From the NCBI GenBank assembly GCA_035628915.1, contig DASPIW010000046.1, forward strand, positions 15,820-79,819: a stretch of 64,000 nt of DNA, given 5' to 3'. The translations under genes were made by a program, and so were the position numbers. Below the pieces are notes generated by a model that did no database searches, was not told where the DNA came from, and saw only the letters and a list, made by a program, of their open reading frames with translations. Positions 49,564 through 59,193 of this stretch are shown here, in pieces. Position 1 is the first letter of the stretch, and every line of letters begins with the position of its first letter. The DNA comes from JARBUG01 sp035628915. Its GTDB lineage: Bacteria > Bacillota > Sulfobacillia > Symbiobacteriales > Symbiobacteriaceae.

Positions 49564-51243
49564 TCAGTTCCCCAGGTACACCACCTGGTGCCCCCACTCC
49601 TCGCCCAGCACGACCTCGTCGACGAGGCGGCGCACCAGCCCCGGGCCGTACTTGGCGACATATGGCAATATCGAAACCTGCCGCTCCTGCAGGCCGCCGG
49701 CCGGCAGCAACTGCGCCTTCAGGCGGTCGAACTGCTTGACGGCCACTTCGCAGTTCTTCCGGTGCTGCTGGCGGGCCTTCTCTTCCAGCTTGTTGATCTG
49801 CACGGCAATCTGCTTCTGATTCTCTTCCGTCACGAAGCGCAGGTTAGGATCCAGTTCCAGCACCCGGGTGACCAGCTGCTCGTACGTCTCCCCAAAGCTG
49901 CTCCGGAACTGCGCAAACAGCTCGGTAATGCCCAGCCGGTCTTCCCGCTCCAGCAGCTCCTGCTTCTTCTCTTCGAGCCGGAAAAAGGCGTCCTCCACCG
50001 TCAGGCCCTGCTTCTCCAGCACCCGGGCAACCGGCGGCTCCAGCAGCGTGACCGACTCCCGCGGGTAGACCACGGGCATCTGCTTGCCCAGGGCCCCGAA
50101 AACATCGCGGTACAGGCCGAAGTAACTGATCTCCCCGGGGCCGCCCACATAGGCCAGGTCCGGGAAGAGCTCTCCCTGCACCACGGGGCGCAGCACCACG
50201 TTGGTGCTGAACCGCTCGGGCCGGGTCATCACCAGATCGACCAATTCCGGCGTAATCCAGCCGATTTCCGCCCGGTCCCGCACCCAAAAATGATCGCCCT
50301 CCGCCAGCACGGGCAGCCGCTGGCCGTCGACATACGTAAACAGGTTCAAATGGGCCGGCTGCCGGTCCACGGTGGGCTTGAAGCCCAACTCCTCGCACCG
50401 TGCGAAGCCCTTCGTGAGGGCGGCGTCGACCGCCTGGTGCCGCTCGACAACACGGGCGAAGAAGGGCGCCTCCAGCCGGCGCAGGGCCGGGTCAGCGGAA
50501 TTGCAGATGACCAGGCCGGTGCCCTCGAAGAGCCACGTGATCAGGCGGGCAAACCAGTCCGCCAGCGTGGGCTTGCCCCACGTAATCGTGGGATCGAGCG
50601 CGGGGCCTGCCAGGGCAGCAGCCCGCACCCGCTCCGCCACCGCCGCCTTGAACTCGGTCTCGGGCAGCAGGGCGAGGAACTCGTCCATGACGGATGCGAA
50701 GAGCGACTCCGGAATAGGCGCCAGGCCGACGCTGCGCCGGTCGCCCTCGAACGACTCTCTCAGGCCGATGCGGACCGCGCCGTCGCCGGACGGCGCCATG
50801 ACGGTGGCCACTTCCACCCAGTCGTGGTCCTCTCCCGCCACCCAGAAGACGGGTACGACGGGAACGCCCAGCCGCTCCGTCTGCTGACGGGCCAGGTGGA
50901 TGGCGGTCATCGCCTTGTAAATCGAGTAGGCCGGGCCGGTGAAAATGCCCGCCTGCTGACCGGTGACGACCGCAAGAGTGCCCTCTTCCCGGAGGAGCCG
51001 CACATTGCTTAGCGTCGCCGCACCGGCGCCCAGGGCGCCGTTGTAAGCCGCCAGCGCCGCTGCGAGGCCCCGGCGGTCGCCCCGGTAGCCGCCACCGTTC
51101 AGGTGGGCCGCCCGGGCCGCAAACGATTCCTGCTTGCGCCAGTCGTATTCGTACGCCGGCGCCACCTTCGCGAAGTCAAAAAGGAAGGCCAGGGCAGCGG
51201 GGCTGGGGCTCAGCCGGACGCCCGTGACCAGCGAAGTACGCAT
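49564..51243 (-). CDS. bshC: Bacillithiol biosynthesis cysteine-adding enzyme BshC
   Basis: 559 aa; ATG 51243 overlaps the selD stop (TAATG). YEYDWRKQESFAARAAHL, VVTGQQAGIFTGPAYSIYKA and PVFWVAGEDHDWVEV are the family signatures of BshC, which adds Cys to GlcN-malate. The usual C-terminal coiled coil (KAQLLPAGGLQERQVSILPYVAKYG) is present. The selA-selD-bshC order suggests a redox-themed operon. Confidence 0.95.
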   Translation of the reverse strand: MRTSLVTGVRLSPSPAALAFLFDFAKVAPAYEYDWRKQESFAARAAHLNGGGYRGDRRGLAAALAAYNGALGAGAATLSNVRLLREEGTLAVVTGQQAGIFTGPAYSIYKAMTAIHLARQQTERLGVPVVPVFWVAGEDHDWVEVATVMAPSGDGAVRIGLRESFEGDRRSVGLAPIPESLFASVMDEFLALLPETEFKAAVAERVRAAALAGPALDPTITWGKPTLADWFARLITWLFEGTGLVICNSADPALRRLEAPFFARVVERHQAVDAALTKGFARCEELGFKPTVDRQPAHLNLFTYVDGQRLPVLAEGDHFWVRDRAEIGWITPELVDLVMTRPERFSTNVVLRPVVQGELFPDLAYVGGPGEISYFGLYRDVFGALGKQMPVVYPRESVTLLEPPVARVLEKQGLTVEDAFFRLEEKKQELLEREDRLGITELFAQFRSSFGETYEQLVTRVLELDPNLRFVTEENQKQIAVQINKLEEKARQQHRKNCEVAVKQFDRLKAQLLPAGGLQERQVSILPYVAKYGPGLVRRLVDEVVLGEEWGHQVVYLGN

Positions 51244-52301
51244 TAGGGCATCACCATGATCTTTCCGGGATGGTCGGCCACCACATCCCCGATGATGGCG
51301 GCAGCCAGGGTGCCCTTCTTCTGCAGCGCCGCGGCCAGGGCCTCCGCCCAATCGCCCGCCACGCAGATGAAAAGCCCGCCGGACGTGACCGCATCGCAGA
51401 GGATCAACTGCTGCGTCTGGTCGATGGACGGGTCAAACTGGATATACTCGTGGGCCGTCAGGAACTTGTAGTTGCTCCTGGAGCCGCCGGGGAAGATGTT
51501 CTGGGCCGCGTAAAGCTGGGCCGACGCCAGCACCGGAACAGCCGCCGACGAGATCCGCATGCCCACGCCGGACTCACGGGCCACTTCCGACGCATGGCCC
51601 AGCAGCCCGAAGCCCGTGATATCCGTCAGGCCCCGGACGGCGAACGGCTCCAGCACATCGACCACGTTGTTGAGGGTCGCCATCACCCGAATCGCCTCTT
51701 CGGCGTGCTCCGGCGTACAGGCGCCCCGCTTGATGGCCGTGGTGACCACACCGATGCCGATGGGCTTGGTCAGGATGATCTTGTCGCCTGCCCGGGCGCC
51801 CGCCTTGGCGCCAATGCGCCCCGGATGGACGACCCCCGTGACGGCGAGCCCAAACTTGGGCTCCGGATCATCGATCGAATGGCCGCCCAAAATGACGGCG
51901 CCCGCTTCCCGGCACTTCTCGGCGCCGCCCCGCAGGATATCCGCCAGAATTCGCTTGTCGAGCTTCGATACCGGGAAGCCGACCAGGTTCAGCGCCGTGA
52001 CGGGGCGCCCGCCCATGGCGTACACGTCCGACAGGGCGTTGGCGGCGGCGATGGCTCCGAACCAATACGGATCGTCCACGATGGGCGTAAAGAAGTCCAC
52101 GGTCTGCACGATGGCCACATCATCGCTAATTTTGTAGACGCCGGCGTCATCAGGTGTGTTCAGCCCCACGATGACGTTGGCGTCGGCCACGGACGGGGGC
52201 AGGAAACGCAGCACTTCGCTCAGGTCCTCCGGACCGATTTTGCAGCCTCAGCCGGCCTTGGACGAGTACTGGGTCAAACGGATGATCTGCTCGTCACTCA
52301 C
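51243..52301 (-). CDS. selD: Selenophosphate synthetase, selenocysteine-containing
   Basis: 352 aa counting an in-frame UGA. GTG 52301 (gggaggtgagccc upstream) gives MSDEQIIRLTQYSSKAGUGCKIG, with TGA at 52250-52248 as Sec18 in the catalytic position of the SelD family (Cys17 in E. coli). Stopping at the TGA would leave a short peptide, while the downstream frame (EVLRFLPPSVADANVIVGLNTPDDAGVYKI...) is complete SelD. Followed by ATP-binding and GGHSIDDPEPKFGLAVTG motifs. Makes selenophosphate for tRNA-Sec. Confidence 0.97.
52218..52250 (-). promoter_or_regulatory. SECIS-like hairpin and recoded UGA of selD
   Basis: Twelve bases after the UGA the mRNA has GGUCC-GGA-GGACC, a short stem with a G-rich loop, at 52235-52223. 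Position and loop fit a bacterial SECIS recognised by SelB. Confidence 0.6.
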
Positions 52302-52318
52302 GGGCTCACCTCCCTGTC

Positions 52319-53731
52319 TTAGACGACGGCACGCGCCAGTGCAGATACCACCAGCGCCAGCTCCTCCGGCCACAGCGTGCGGGGGTCGATCAGCAGCTGA
52401 CCGCCCCAGATGCGCACCATGACGGGCGGGTCCTGCTGCCGCAGGCGCCGCTCCACTTCGTGGGGCGCCGGGTGGACGATGGCGACCAGCTTCGTCGGCA
52501 GGTCGACGCCGGGCAGCGAGCCGCCGCCCGCCTGGGACATGCCGTCGATCACTTCGGCCCGCAGGCCGTGCCCTGCCAGCACCGGCTGGAGGAGCTGCGC
52601 CAGCTCGCCCGCGACCGGCGCCAGCTCCGCCGGGGTGAGGCTCAGCATGCGCAGCGTCGGAATTCGCTGGACGGCCTTGTCAGGCTCCAGGTAGAGCTTC
52701 AGGGTCGCCTCGATGCCCGCCAGCGTCAGCTTGTCGACCCGGAGGGCCCGGGTGAGCGGGTGCTTCTTGCACCGGTCGATCAACTCTTTGCGGCCCACGA
52801 TGAAGCCGCCCTGGGGGGCGCCCAGCAGCTTGTCGCCGGAGAACGTGACCAGGTCGGCCCCGTCGCGGATCAACTCCGGCATGGTCGCTTCATGCTTCAT
52901 GCCGAACCGCTCCAGGTCGACCATGACGCCGGAGCCCCAGTCGACCAGGCAGGGCAGCCCCCGCTTGTGGGCGATGGCCGCCAGCTCTTTGGTCTCCACC
53001 TCTTCGGTGAAGCCGATCATCTTGAAATTTGATGTGTGGACTTTGAGCAGGGCGCCCGTCTCCGGGCCGATGGCCCGTTCATAGTCCCAGGGGTGGGTCT
53101 TGTTGGTGGTGCCCACCTCCCGGAGGATGGCGCCGCCTTGCTCCATCACGTCCGGCACCCGGAAGGCGCCGCCGATTTCGACTAACTCGCCCCGGCTGAT
53201 GATGACCTCCTTGCCCTTGCACAGGGCGGAGAGCATCAGCAGCACGGCGCCGGCGTTGTTGTTGACCACCAGGGCCGCCTCGGCGCCCGTGATGCGGCTG
53301 AGCAGCTCTTCGACGTGCGCGTAGCGGGAGCCGCGCTCGCCCGTGGCAATGTTCAGCTCCAGGTTGTTATACCTGGCCGCCACCGCGGTGATGGCCGCCA
53401 CGGCCTCCTCCGCCAGGGGCGACCGGCCCATGTTTGTATGCAGAACAACGCCCGTGGCATTAATGACACGCCGCAGGCGTGGCTTGAGCTTGCAGGCCAT
53501 CTGGTCCGCCACCGCCTCGCCGATGGCGCCGAGGGAGAGGTCGAGCCCGGCCAGGGCGGACTGGTCAGGCGCAGCCATGATCCGGCTGCGCAAGGCGCCC
53601 AGGGCTTCGCCCACGGCGCCGACCACCAGCTCTCGGGCATGGGACTCCAGCAGCCGCACGACGATCGGAGCCGACAGGATCGCATTCACGGGCGGAATTT
53701 CACGTACCAGCTTCTGTTGCCAGGGTTTCAT
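52319..53731 (-). CDS. selA: L-seryl-tRNA(Sec) selenium transferase
   Basis: 470 aa; ATG 53731 is preferred (gggaggcatgggc). LVREIPPVNAIL start, RVINATGVVLHTNMGRSPLAEEA, NNNAGAVLLMLSALCKGKEVIISRGELVEIGGAFR and the PLP-lysine motif TFSGDKLLGAPQGGFIVG are typical of SelA. Converts Ser-tRNA(Sec) to Sec-tRNA(Sec). 18 bp before selD, same operon. selB and selC are not in the window. Confidence 0.96.
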   Translation of the reverse strand: MKPWQQKLVREIPPVNAILSAPIVVRLLESHARELVVGAVGEALGALRSRIMAAPDQSALAGLDLSLGAIGEAVADQMACKLKPRLRRVINATGVVLHTNMGRSPLAEEAVAAITAVAARYNNLELNIATGERGSRYAHVEELLSRITGAEAALVVNNNAGAVLLMLSALCKGKEVIISRGELVEIGGAFRVPDVMEQGGAILREVGTTNKTHPWDYERAIGPETGALLKVHTSNFKMIGFTEEVETKELAAIAHKRGLPCLVDWGSGVMVDLERFGMKHEATMPELIRDGADLVTFSGDKLLGAPQGGFIVGRKELIDRCKKHPLTRALRVDKLTLAGIEATLKLYLEPDKAVQRIPTLRMLSLTPAELAPVAGELAQLLQPVLAGHGLRAEVIDGMSQAGGGSLPGVDLPTKLVAIVHPAPHEVERRLRQQDPPVMVRIWGGQLLIDPRTLWPEELALVVSALARAVV

Positions 53732-53768
53732 GCCCATGCCTCCCGAGGAAAAGAGCGGACCATGGAAC

Positions 53769-53797
53769 ATTATACTATCCCTTATTGCCGAGGGCAA
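53769..53797 (-). promoter_or_regulatory. selA operon promoter
   Basis: Minus strand TTGCCC (53797-53792), 17 bp, TATAAT (53774-53769), 38 bp ahead of the selA start: a near-consensus sigma-A promoter. Confidence 0.8.
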
Positions 53798-53836
53798 ACA
53801 AGGGGTGGGCGTGCAGTCTGCCAGTCGGTTATATGC

Positions 53837-53867
53837 AAGCGGGGCGGCCTTAAAGGTCGCCCCGCTT
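53837..53867 (-). terminator. Terminator upstream of selA
   Basis: AAGCGGGGCG...CGCCCCGCTT with a further inner AGGT/GCCT pairing; follows the 58-aa gene, marks the end of the germination gene group. Confidence 0.75.
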
Positions 53868-53869
53868 CA

Positions 53870-54046
53870 CTATCCGCCCAGTAGGCTCAGGGCCAGGGGG
53901 ACGCCCACGGCGGCCACCGAAAGGACGGCGGCACCGGCGGCGGCCTTACGGTTGGCCTGCTGCCAGTATCGCCATCCCTGATAGCCTGTGTATACGGAGA
54001 CCCCTCCCCCGAGCAGCATCATCATCACCCGGTCCCAGTCCTGCAT
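53870..54046 (-). CDS. Small membrane protein (58 aa) at the end of the ger operon
   Basis: ATG 54046, four bases after the gerC-like stop. MQDWDRVMMMLLGGGVSVYTG, then WRYWQQANRKAAAGAAVLSVAAVGVPLALSLLGG: two hydrophobic segments around a basic turn. Small membrane subunits (GerD/GerW-like or 'GerX') follow ger operons in some spore formers; here it is unassigned. Confidence 0.7.
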   Translation of the reverse strand: MQDWDRVMMMLLGGGVSVYTGYQGWRYWQQANRKAAAGAAVLSVAAVGVPLALSLLGG

Positions 54047-54050
54047 GCGG

Positions 54051-55301
54051 CTATCTGCCTCCTCTGGTGCGATCCGGTCCGGTGTGGAGGCCGTAACGGC
54101 GGATGCGCATCTTCACCGAGACGTCGACCCCGAGTTCTTTCACACGTTCTTCCCACTTGTAGGCCAGCCACTGATCCCTATCCCGGAACCGGCCCCGGAA
54201 CAGAAGCCCAAAGCCGACCGGGTCCGCTTCCCACATGCGCAGTTTGTCGAGCAGAGGCCAAATGATCCGCTCGGCCTCGCGTGCAGCCGCCGCCTCCAGC
54301 CGCCCTCTGGCAGCGGGCGGAACGTAGTCCGTGCCGCCGGGAACGGCCAGGACTTCGCCTTCGAACAGCAGGTCCACATTCACGTGGGGCGCGCCATCCC
54401 GAAAACTGGCCCGGTACCGGGGCAAGTTCTCCTGCTGAAAGCGCAGTGTGACTTTGCGCTCGGGCGTGATCGGGTCTGGAAACGTGACATACGCCTTGCC
54501 CATCTCTCCACGCAGCGCCAGAAGCAGCTGCGTCTCATCCACCGTCAGAAAGCCTTTGAGCCGATCCTTCCGGTAGATGGCGGTGCCCAGGAACTCTACC
54601 CGGTTGCCGCCCACCCGCTCCAGTTCCCCCGCCCGGGCCGATTCCAATTCGGCTTCGAGCTCAACGGGATCGCGGTCGATCCCGCTGTTCAGAGCAGTTG
54701 ACGGCAAAAACGGATCGGCACCGGAGACGCCCATGCGAATCATGAACTGGTGCAGCCGGACCGGGGGAGCCAGATGGTAGCGTTTCTGCTGCAGCAGGTA
54801 GCCTTCAGGCACCCGGCTGAGGTTGATCTCCCCAAGCGGTTGGCACTCCTGCAGCAGCCGGTAGGCATAATCATTGCGGGCCTGCGCAATCAACTCGGTC
54901 CCCCGGCTCTCCGGATGGCGCCACAGCTCCATCAGGTACGGCTCCACGCCCTCCCGGCCCAGGTCCTCCCCAATGACCACGGCGCGCAGATGCTTCAGCG
55001 TGAGACTGCGCGTCAGCGATGCGTTGAGGATGCGCATCGCCTGGGGAATGCTCTCGGCGACCGTGCTCAACGTTCGGCAGGCCACCGCTGATTCGGTTGG
55101 CTCGGCGGCGCCGCGCAGCAGGCCCGCGGCCAGCAACTGTGCCATGGCGAGCTGCGCGCTGACCAGCAGCTTTCCGCTGGGGTGGCGGTCCAGCCCCAAG
55201 CCTATGACGTAGTAGCGATCTTCCAACTGCGTCCGGTCCCAGCAGGCGGTCAGCAGCAGGGCCGGCAGGAGCAGGATGCACAGCAGCCGCCGCCTCCTCA
55301 T
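54051..55301 (-). CDS. Spore germination lipoprotein, GerC family
   Basis: 416 aa; ATG 55301. Lipoprotein signal LLCILLLPALLLTACWDRTQLED with the lipobox Cys, the exact GerC N-terminal pattern (CWdr.e), followed by VIGLGLDRHPSGKLLVSAQLA and the C-terminal LTVNL-like strands. C subunit of the nutrient germinant receptor on the inner spore membrane. Confidence 0.95.
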   Translation of the reverse strand: MRRRRLLCILLLPALLLTACWDRTQLEDRYYVIGLGLDRHPSGKLLVSAQLAMAQLLAAGLLRGAAEPTESAVACRTLSTVAESIPQAMRILNASLTRSLTLKHLRAVVIGEDLGREGVEPYLMELWRHPESRGTELIAQARNDYAYRLLQECQPLGEINLSRVPEGYLLQQKRYHLAPPVRLHQFMIRMGVSGADPFLPSTALNSGIDRDPVELEAELESARAGELERVGGNRVEFLGTAIYRKDRLKGFLTVDETQLLLALRGEMGKAYVTFPDPITPERKVTLRFQQENLPRYRASFRDGAPHVNVDLLFEGEVLAVPGGTDYVPPAARGRLEAAAAREAERIIWPLLDKLRMWEADPVGFGLLFRGRFRDRDQWLAYKWEERVKELGVDVSVKMRIRRYGLHTGPDRTRGGR

Positions 55302-56452
55302 GTCCGGGCCCCCCGGCGGCGGAGCCTGGCAAGCAGGATCAGGGCCTGCGGCAGCCCGAAAGCGACGGCGGCGAACAAGGGAGCAGCCGCGAAATGGTCT
55401 ACGAGCACCCGCCCCATGTCCGGCGGAAAGAGGGCAACGGTGGCGGCCAGCGCGCCCAACGGCAAGATGGCCACGCGGTGCGATGGAAAAGCAAAAGCGC
55501 CCGCCAGCGCCGTCGCCGCCATGTGCAGGATCGCAGAGAGGTAGATGGCCGTCCCGAAGGCCCATATGCACAGCCAGATCCCGTCCAGTCGTTCTAAGAA
55601 CCGCCCGCCGATGGTCAGGCGGGACATGAAGTGCAGGGGAAAAGCCACGGAGCCGCCGACAGGCAAGGGGAACGCCATCAGGTAGACCACGGTCGTGGCC
55701 GAAAGGAGAGCCGTATATGCGCCCAGGGCCACCGCGCCCGAGCGGACGAGGTGCTGGCGGTCCCGGGCCTCACCGACGGACAGGAGGGGGAATAACACAG
55801 GCAGGAACAGGGAGAGCAAGGGGACCTGATCTCCCAGTATCCGTTGGAGGCCCGTCCCCCACAGTGGCAGAAGGAACCGTGGTTCGCCCCAGCCCACGCT
55901 TCCTGCAATGACCAGCAGCACCGTCAACAACAGCCCGGGCAGAAAGAGGCGGCCCAGGCGGATGATGCCGACGGTCCGCCCCGAGGAACCGTATAGGGCA
56001 CACATGGTGACTGCAACCATGGCGAACGTTTGGGGCGTGTGGGGATAGGCGAAGCTGATGGTCATTTCCGCCGTCTCCCGCATAACGGCGCCGGCGTCGA
56101 AAACCAGGGCGGCGCCAAGAATCAGGGCCACCGCCATCTCGCCCGGGGCGCCGCCCGCCTGCCTGGCCAGATCGATCAGATTGCCATGGCCCAGCCGCTG
56201 CAGCGCGGCCGCTGCCGGCCAGTACAGGAGTATGGCCAGCAGGCCAGCCAGCAGCACCGCGATCCAGGTGCCGTTGCCAATGGTCTGTATGGGGAAGAGC
56301 AAAATGGGGTGGGAAAGCTGTGCTGACAGCAATGTCATCGTGGCGGCGGCCAACGACCAGCTACCCACTTGACGGTGGGCTTCCGTAAGCGTTCCCCCTT
56401 TCCCGCTGTGCGGAACTGCGCCTGCTGACTGTGAATCGGGTGCCGGTTTCAC
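55298..56452 (-). CDS. Spore germination permease, GerB family
   Basis: 384 aa, about ten TM segments (MTLLSAQLSHPILLFPIQTIG, WIAVLLAGLLAILLYWPAA ...). APC-superfamily permease fold of GerAB-type receptor B subunits, which bind amino acid germinants. GTG 56452 overlaps gerA by 92 bp; later starts would cut into the family's conserved N-terminus, so this start is kept with caution. Confidence 0.9.
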   Translation of the reverse strand: MKPAPDSQSAGAVPHSGKGGTLTEAHRQVGSWSLAAATMTLLSAQLSHPILLFPIQTIGNGTWIAVLLAGLLAILLYWPAAAALQRLGHGNLIDLARQAGGAPGEMAVALILGAALVFDAGAVMRETAEMTISFAYPHTPQTFAMVAVTMCALYGSSGRTVGIIRLGRLFLPGLLLTVLLVIAGSVGWGEPRFLLPLWGTGLQRILGDQVPLLSLFLPVLFPLLSVGEARDRQHLVRSGAVALGAYTALLSATTVVYLMAFPLPVGGSVAFPLHFMSRLTIGGRFLERLDGIWLCIWAFGTAIYLSAILHMAATALAGAFAFPSHRVAILPLGALAATVALFPPDMGRVLVDHFAAAPLFAAVAFGLPQALILLARLRRRGART

Positions 56453-57737
56453 CGATGAACGGCACCCCGAACGATTCGTGCTGCGTCAAATAGACCGCCA
56501 GCAGGAAGATGACCGTTGCGATACCGAACAGGCCAAACAGCGCCGCTCCGGCCAACCCAGCCCACCGCCACGCCTGTACCAGATTGCGCAGGTCGTAACT
56601 GACCACGTTCAGCGTGCCGATGAATCCCAGGACGGCGCTCACGGCAGTCAGGGGACCCGTCAGACCTACGAAAGTCAGAAACGTGACGGTCAGCAGAAAT
56701 GTGATCAGCATCTGTCCGGCGGAGATGTTGAACTGCAGCCGGAACGGTACCGTCCAAAATAGCTGCTGCAGCACCTCCAGCCCCGCCATCACCATGACGA
56801 TCGGCAAGGTTGCCGTCTCGCGTACGGAGGCCAGTGCCAGCAGGAAGGTCGTGGGAATCATTTCCTGGTGGTATTCAAGCACCGCGACGATCATCCCCGG
56901 CGCCAAAATGACCACGAAGGCCAGCAGCACCCGCAGGAACCGCTTGATGCCCGCCAAGGCGCGGCGCTGGTGCTCGTCGCCTGGTCCCTGCAGCAGCATG
57001 GGGGCGGTGACGGGTGCCACCAGTGCCTCGGCAATGCCGTCAACCAGGACGGCGACGTAGCCGGCATCCAGGAGCACCGCCGTTTTGCCCGGCCATGGGA
57101 CGCTGGCGAGCGTGGGGAGAAGGCCGATTCGCGCCGCCCTGCCAGCAGCCAGGCCGCGCCGGACCTGCTCCTCCCCCGCCCGCTGCTCCGCCCAGCTCCG
57201 CACTTGCCCAATGAGTTGTTGCTCCGCCCGGCCCTCCACGTAAAGCAGGGCAGCCTTGCCGGTCTCTCCCGGGGCCGCGAGTGCTGCGGCGATGAACTCC
57301 GGCGTGCGAAGCCGCCGGCGGACGGCCGCCACGTTCTCAATCAAACCCTGTCCGAAGCTCTCCGCCACGCCCGCTGCGGGGCCCGCTCCGCCGGGGCGGA
57401 CCGCCGTTTCAATGAGCAGCGCCGCTCCGTTCAGGAAGACCGCCGTGTCCCCGTCCAGAATGCCGTCAATAGCCTGATCCAGACTCTGCACAGTCCTGGT
57501 GTACGGAGCGGCGAAGTGCTCGGCCAGGGTGCCGCTCTCCAACGCTCCGGCCGCAGGCAAGTGTTTCATCGGCTCGAGCACCCAAAGGCGCACGCGTTCT
57601 TCGTGAGCCAGGCCCTGGATAAAGACTGCCAGGATATGCTCCGGCCCGACACGGAAGGTGTGAAACCTAATGCCAAGGTTCTCCGGATGGCGCAGCCGCC
57701 TGGCAAGCTCCGAGCGCAGTTGTTCGTGGGACGCCAC
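56361..57737 (-). CDS. Spore germination protein, GerA family
   Basis: 458 aa. Cytosolic N-terminal half (RFHTFRVGPEHILAVFIQGLAHEERVR, DQAIDGILDGDTAVFLNGAALLIETAVR), then TM segments from about residue 260 (FLRVLLAFVVILAPGMIVAVLEYHQEMIPTTFLLALASVRE, QMLITFLLTVTFLTFVGLTGPL). A subunit of the nutrient receptor. GTG 57737 lacks a nearby ribosome site; a G-run at 57751-57758 just upstream could hide a frameshift, so the N-terminus may be incomplete. Confidence 0.92.
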   Translation of the reverse strand: MASHEQLRSELARRLRHPENLGIRFHTFRVGPEHILAVFIQGLAHEERVRLWVLEPMKHLPAAGALESGTLAEHFAAPYTRTVQSLDQAIDGILDGDTAVFLNGAALLIETAVRPGGAGPAAGVAESFGQGLIENVAAVRRRLRTPEFIAAALAAPGETGKAALLYVEGRAEQQLIGQVRSWAEQRAGEEQVRRGLAAGRAARIGLLPTLASVPWPGKTAVLLDAGYVAVLVDGIAEALVAPVTAPMLLQGPGDEHQRRALAGIKRFLRVLLAFVVILAPGMIVAVLEYHQEMIPTTFLLALASVRETATLPIVMVMAGLEVLQQLFWTVPFRLQFNISAGQMLITFLLTVTFLTFVGLTGPLTAVSAVLGFIGTLNVVSYDLRNLVQAWRWAGLAGAALFGLFGIATVIFLLAVYLTQHESFGVPFIGETGTRFTVSRRSSAQRERGNAYGSPPSSG

Positions 57738-57937
57738 AATGCCGTGAATGAGTAACCCCCCCCGGATCAGTGAGATACCCCACAGCCATAGTTCCCCGAA
57801 TCAGTCGCAATGAGTCCAGGACGAGCCGTTCGTCAACACTAGTGCTGCGAGGCAATGCCGCCGCCATGGCCGGCCGGACCTGGTGCAGCAGATGACGAAT
57901 GAGCTGCGTGCGTTACTACGATAACGGAGGAGAGAGC

Positions 57938-58435
57938 ATGGCACAGTTTCGGAAGATCACACCCTGCCTCTGGTTTGACGATCAGGCCGAAGAGGCGGCG
58001 AACCTTTATGTATCAGTCTTCCCCAATTCCCGCATCGTCCAGATCGCACGCTACAGCAAAGCGGGCTTTGAGTTCCATGGGAAGCCCGAAGGCAGCGTCA
58101 TGACCGTGGTCTTTGAACTGGGCGGCCACGAGTTCACGGCCCTCAACGGCGGCCCGGAGTTCAAATTCGACGAAGCGATTTCGCTGCAGATCTTCTGCGA
58201 TACGCAGGAGGAAGTCGATTACTTCTGGGACAAGCTGACCGCTGACGGCGGCGCGCCCGGCCCCTGCGGCTGGCTGAAGGACAAGTTCGGCCTCTCGTGG
58301 CAGGTCACGCCGAACGCGTTCATCGAGATGATGGGCGATCCCGACCCGGTGAAGCGGGAGCGGGTGCTGAACGCCGCCTTCCGCATGGGGAAGGTCGATA
58401 TTGCGGCGCTCAGGCGGGCCTACGCCGGAGAATAG
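57938..58435 (+). CDS. VOC/PhnB-like protein
   Basis: 165 aa; ATG 57938 behind ggaggagagagc. FRKITPCLWFDDQAEEAANLYVSVFPNSRIV, GSVMTVVFELGGHEFTALNGGPEFKF and VDYFWDKLTADGG...CGWLKDKFGLSWQVTPN are the full 3-demethylubiquinone/PhnB glyoxalase-fold signature. Substrate unknown; stand-alone gene. Confidence 0.93.
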   Translation: MAQFRKITPCLWFDDQAEEAANLYVSVFPNSRIVQIARYSKAGFEFHGKPEGSVMTVVFELGGHEFTALNGGPEFKFDEAISLQIFCDTQEEVDYFWDKLTADGGAPGPCGWLKDKFGLSWQVTPNAFIEMMGDPDPVKRERVLNAAFRMGKVDIAALRRAYAGE

Positions 58436-58448
58436 GGCGGGGCGCCGC

Positions 58449-59114
58449 TCAAGCCGCGAGCGTGCACGAAAGCGCAAGGCAGTACTGGGCGGCAAAGTAG
58501 GTGCTCATCACCAGCACGTGGCGCCCGGGGAGGGGCCTTACGAACCGGTCCCACCCGAGAAGGCTGTCCGAGATGCAGAACAGCACCGCCCCCAGGGCGA
58601 CCGGCCACCCCGGCACGGGCAGCGGCCCGGGCTGAAACAGCAGGCTGACCGACCGCCAGACCATCAGGCTGATGACGGCGATGTAGGCGATCACCGGCGC
58701 CACGAGCCCGGCCTGTCCAAGCTCCCGCAGGGCGGCGCTCAGGCGGCGGGCCATCAGGACCGCAAAGACCGCCATGGCAGCACCCGTCAGCAGATCGCCA
58801 GGCACCAGCCTGGCGGGCAGCGCAAACCAGACCGCCCCGATGTAGAGCAGGTGAGCGGCCAGAAAGGCCGCCAGCCCTTGCACAAAGCGGTTTTTCGGCA
58901 GCATGAGGAAAACGTCGCCGGCGACGGAGAGGGCAAGTGCCGCCGCCACCCAGCCCGCGTAGGCGCCCGCCGCGCCGCTCCGCAGGCCGCCTACCGCCAA
59001 TGCGATGATCAGCAGCATGGTACCGGGCTTGAGGATGTAGACGACAAGTCGGTGCTCGTGTGCCGCTGCCCACAGGTAGGTGAGTGCGGCGATACCAATC
59101 GCCAGAGAAAGCAT
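58449..59114 (-). CDS. YhhN family membrane protein (lysoplasmalogenase-like)
   Basis: 221 aa, seven to eight TM segments. YILKPGTMLLIIALA, LALSVAGDVFLMLPKNRFVQGLAAFLAAHLLYI and GAVLFCISDSLLGWDRF carry the paired Asp motifs (GD.FLM, SD..L) of the YhhN/TMEM86 family, which hydrolyses lysoplasmalogen in animals; bacterial substrate uncertain. Confidence 0.92.
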   Translation of the reverse strand: MLSLAIGIAALTYLWAAAHEHRLVVYILKPGTMLLIIALAVGGLRSGAAGAYAGWVAAALALSVAGDVFLMLPKNRFVQGLAAFLAAHLLYIGAVWFALPARLVPGDLLTGAAMAVFAVLMARRLSAALRELGQAGLVAPVIAYIAVISLMVWRSVSLLFQPGPLPVPGWPVALGAVLFCISDSLLGWDRFVRPLPGRHVLVMSTYFAAQYCLALSCTLAA

Positions 59115-59193
59115 GCGGAGTCCCCCATTCAGGCCGTATCTGCCAGAAAGGGCCGCCTGCGTGCGGTGACGCCGCAGACGGCCCCTGTGATTG

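Noticed and set aside
49303..51012. 569-codon plus-strand frame opposite bshC
   Set aside because: Antisense shadow; bshC signatures are complete on the other strand.
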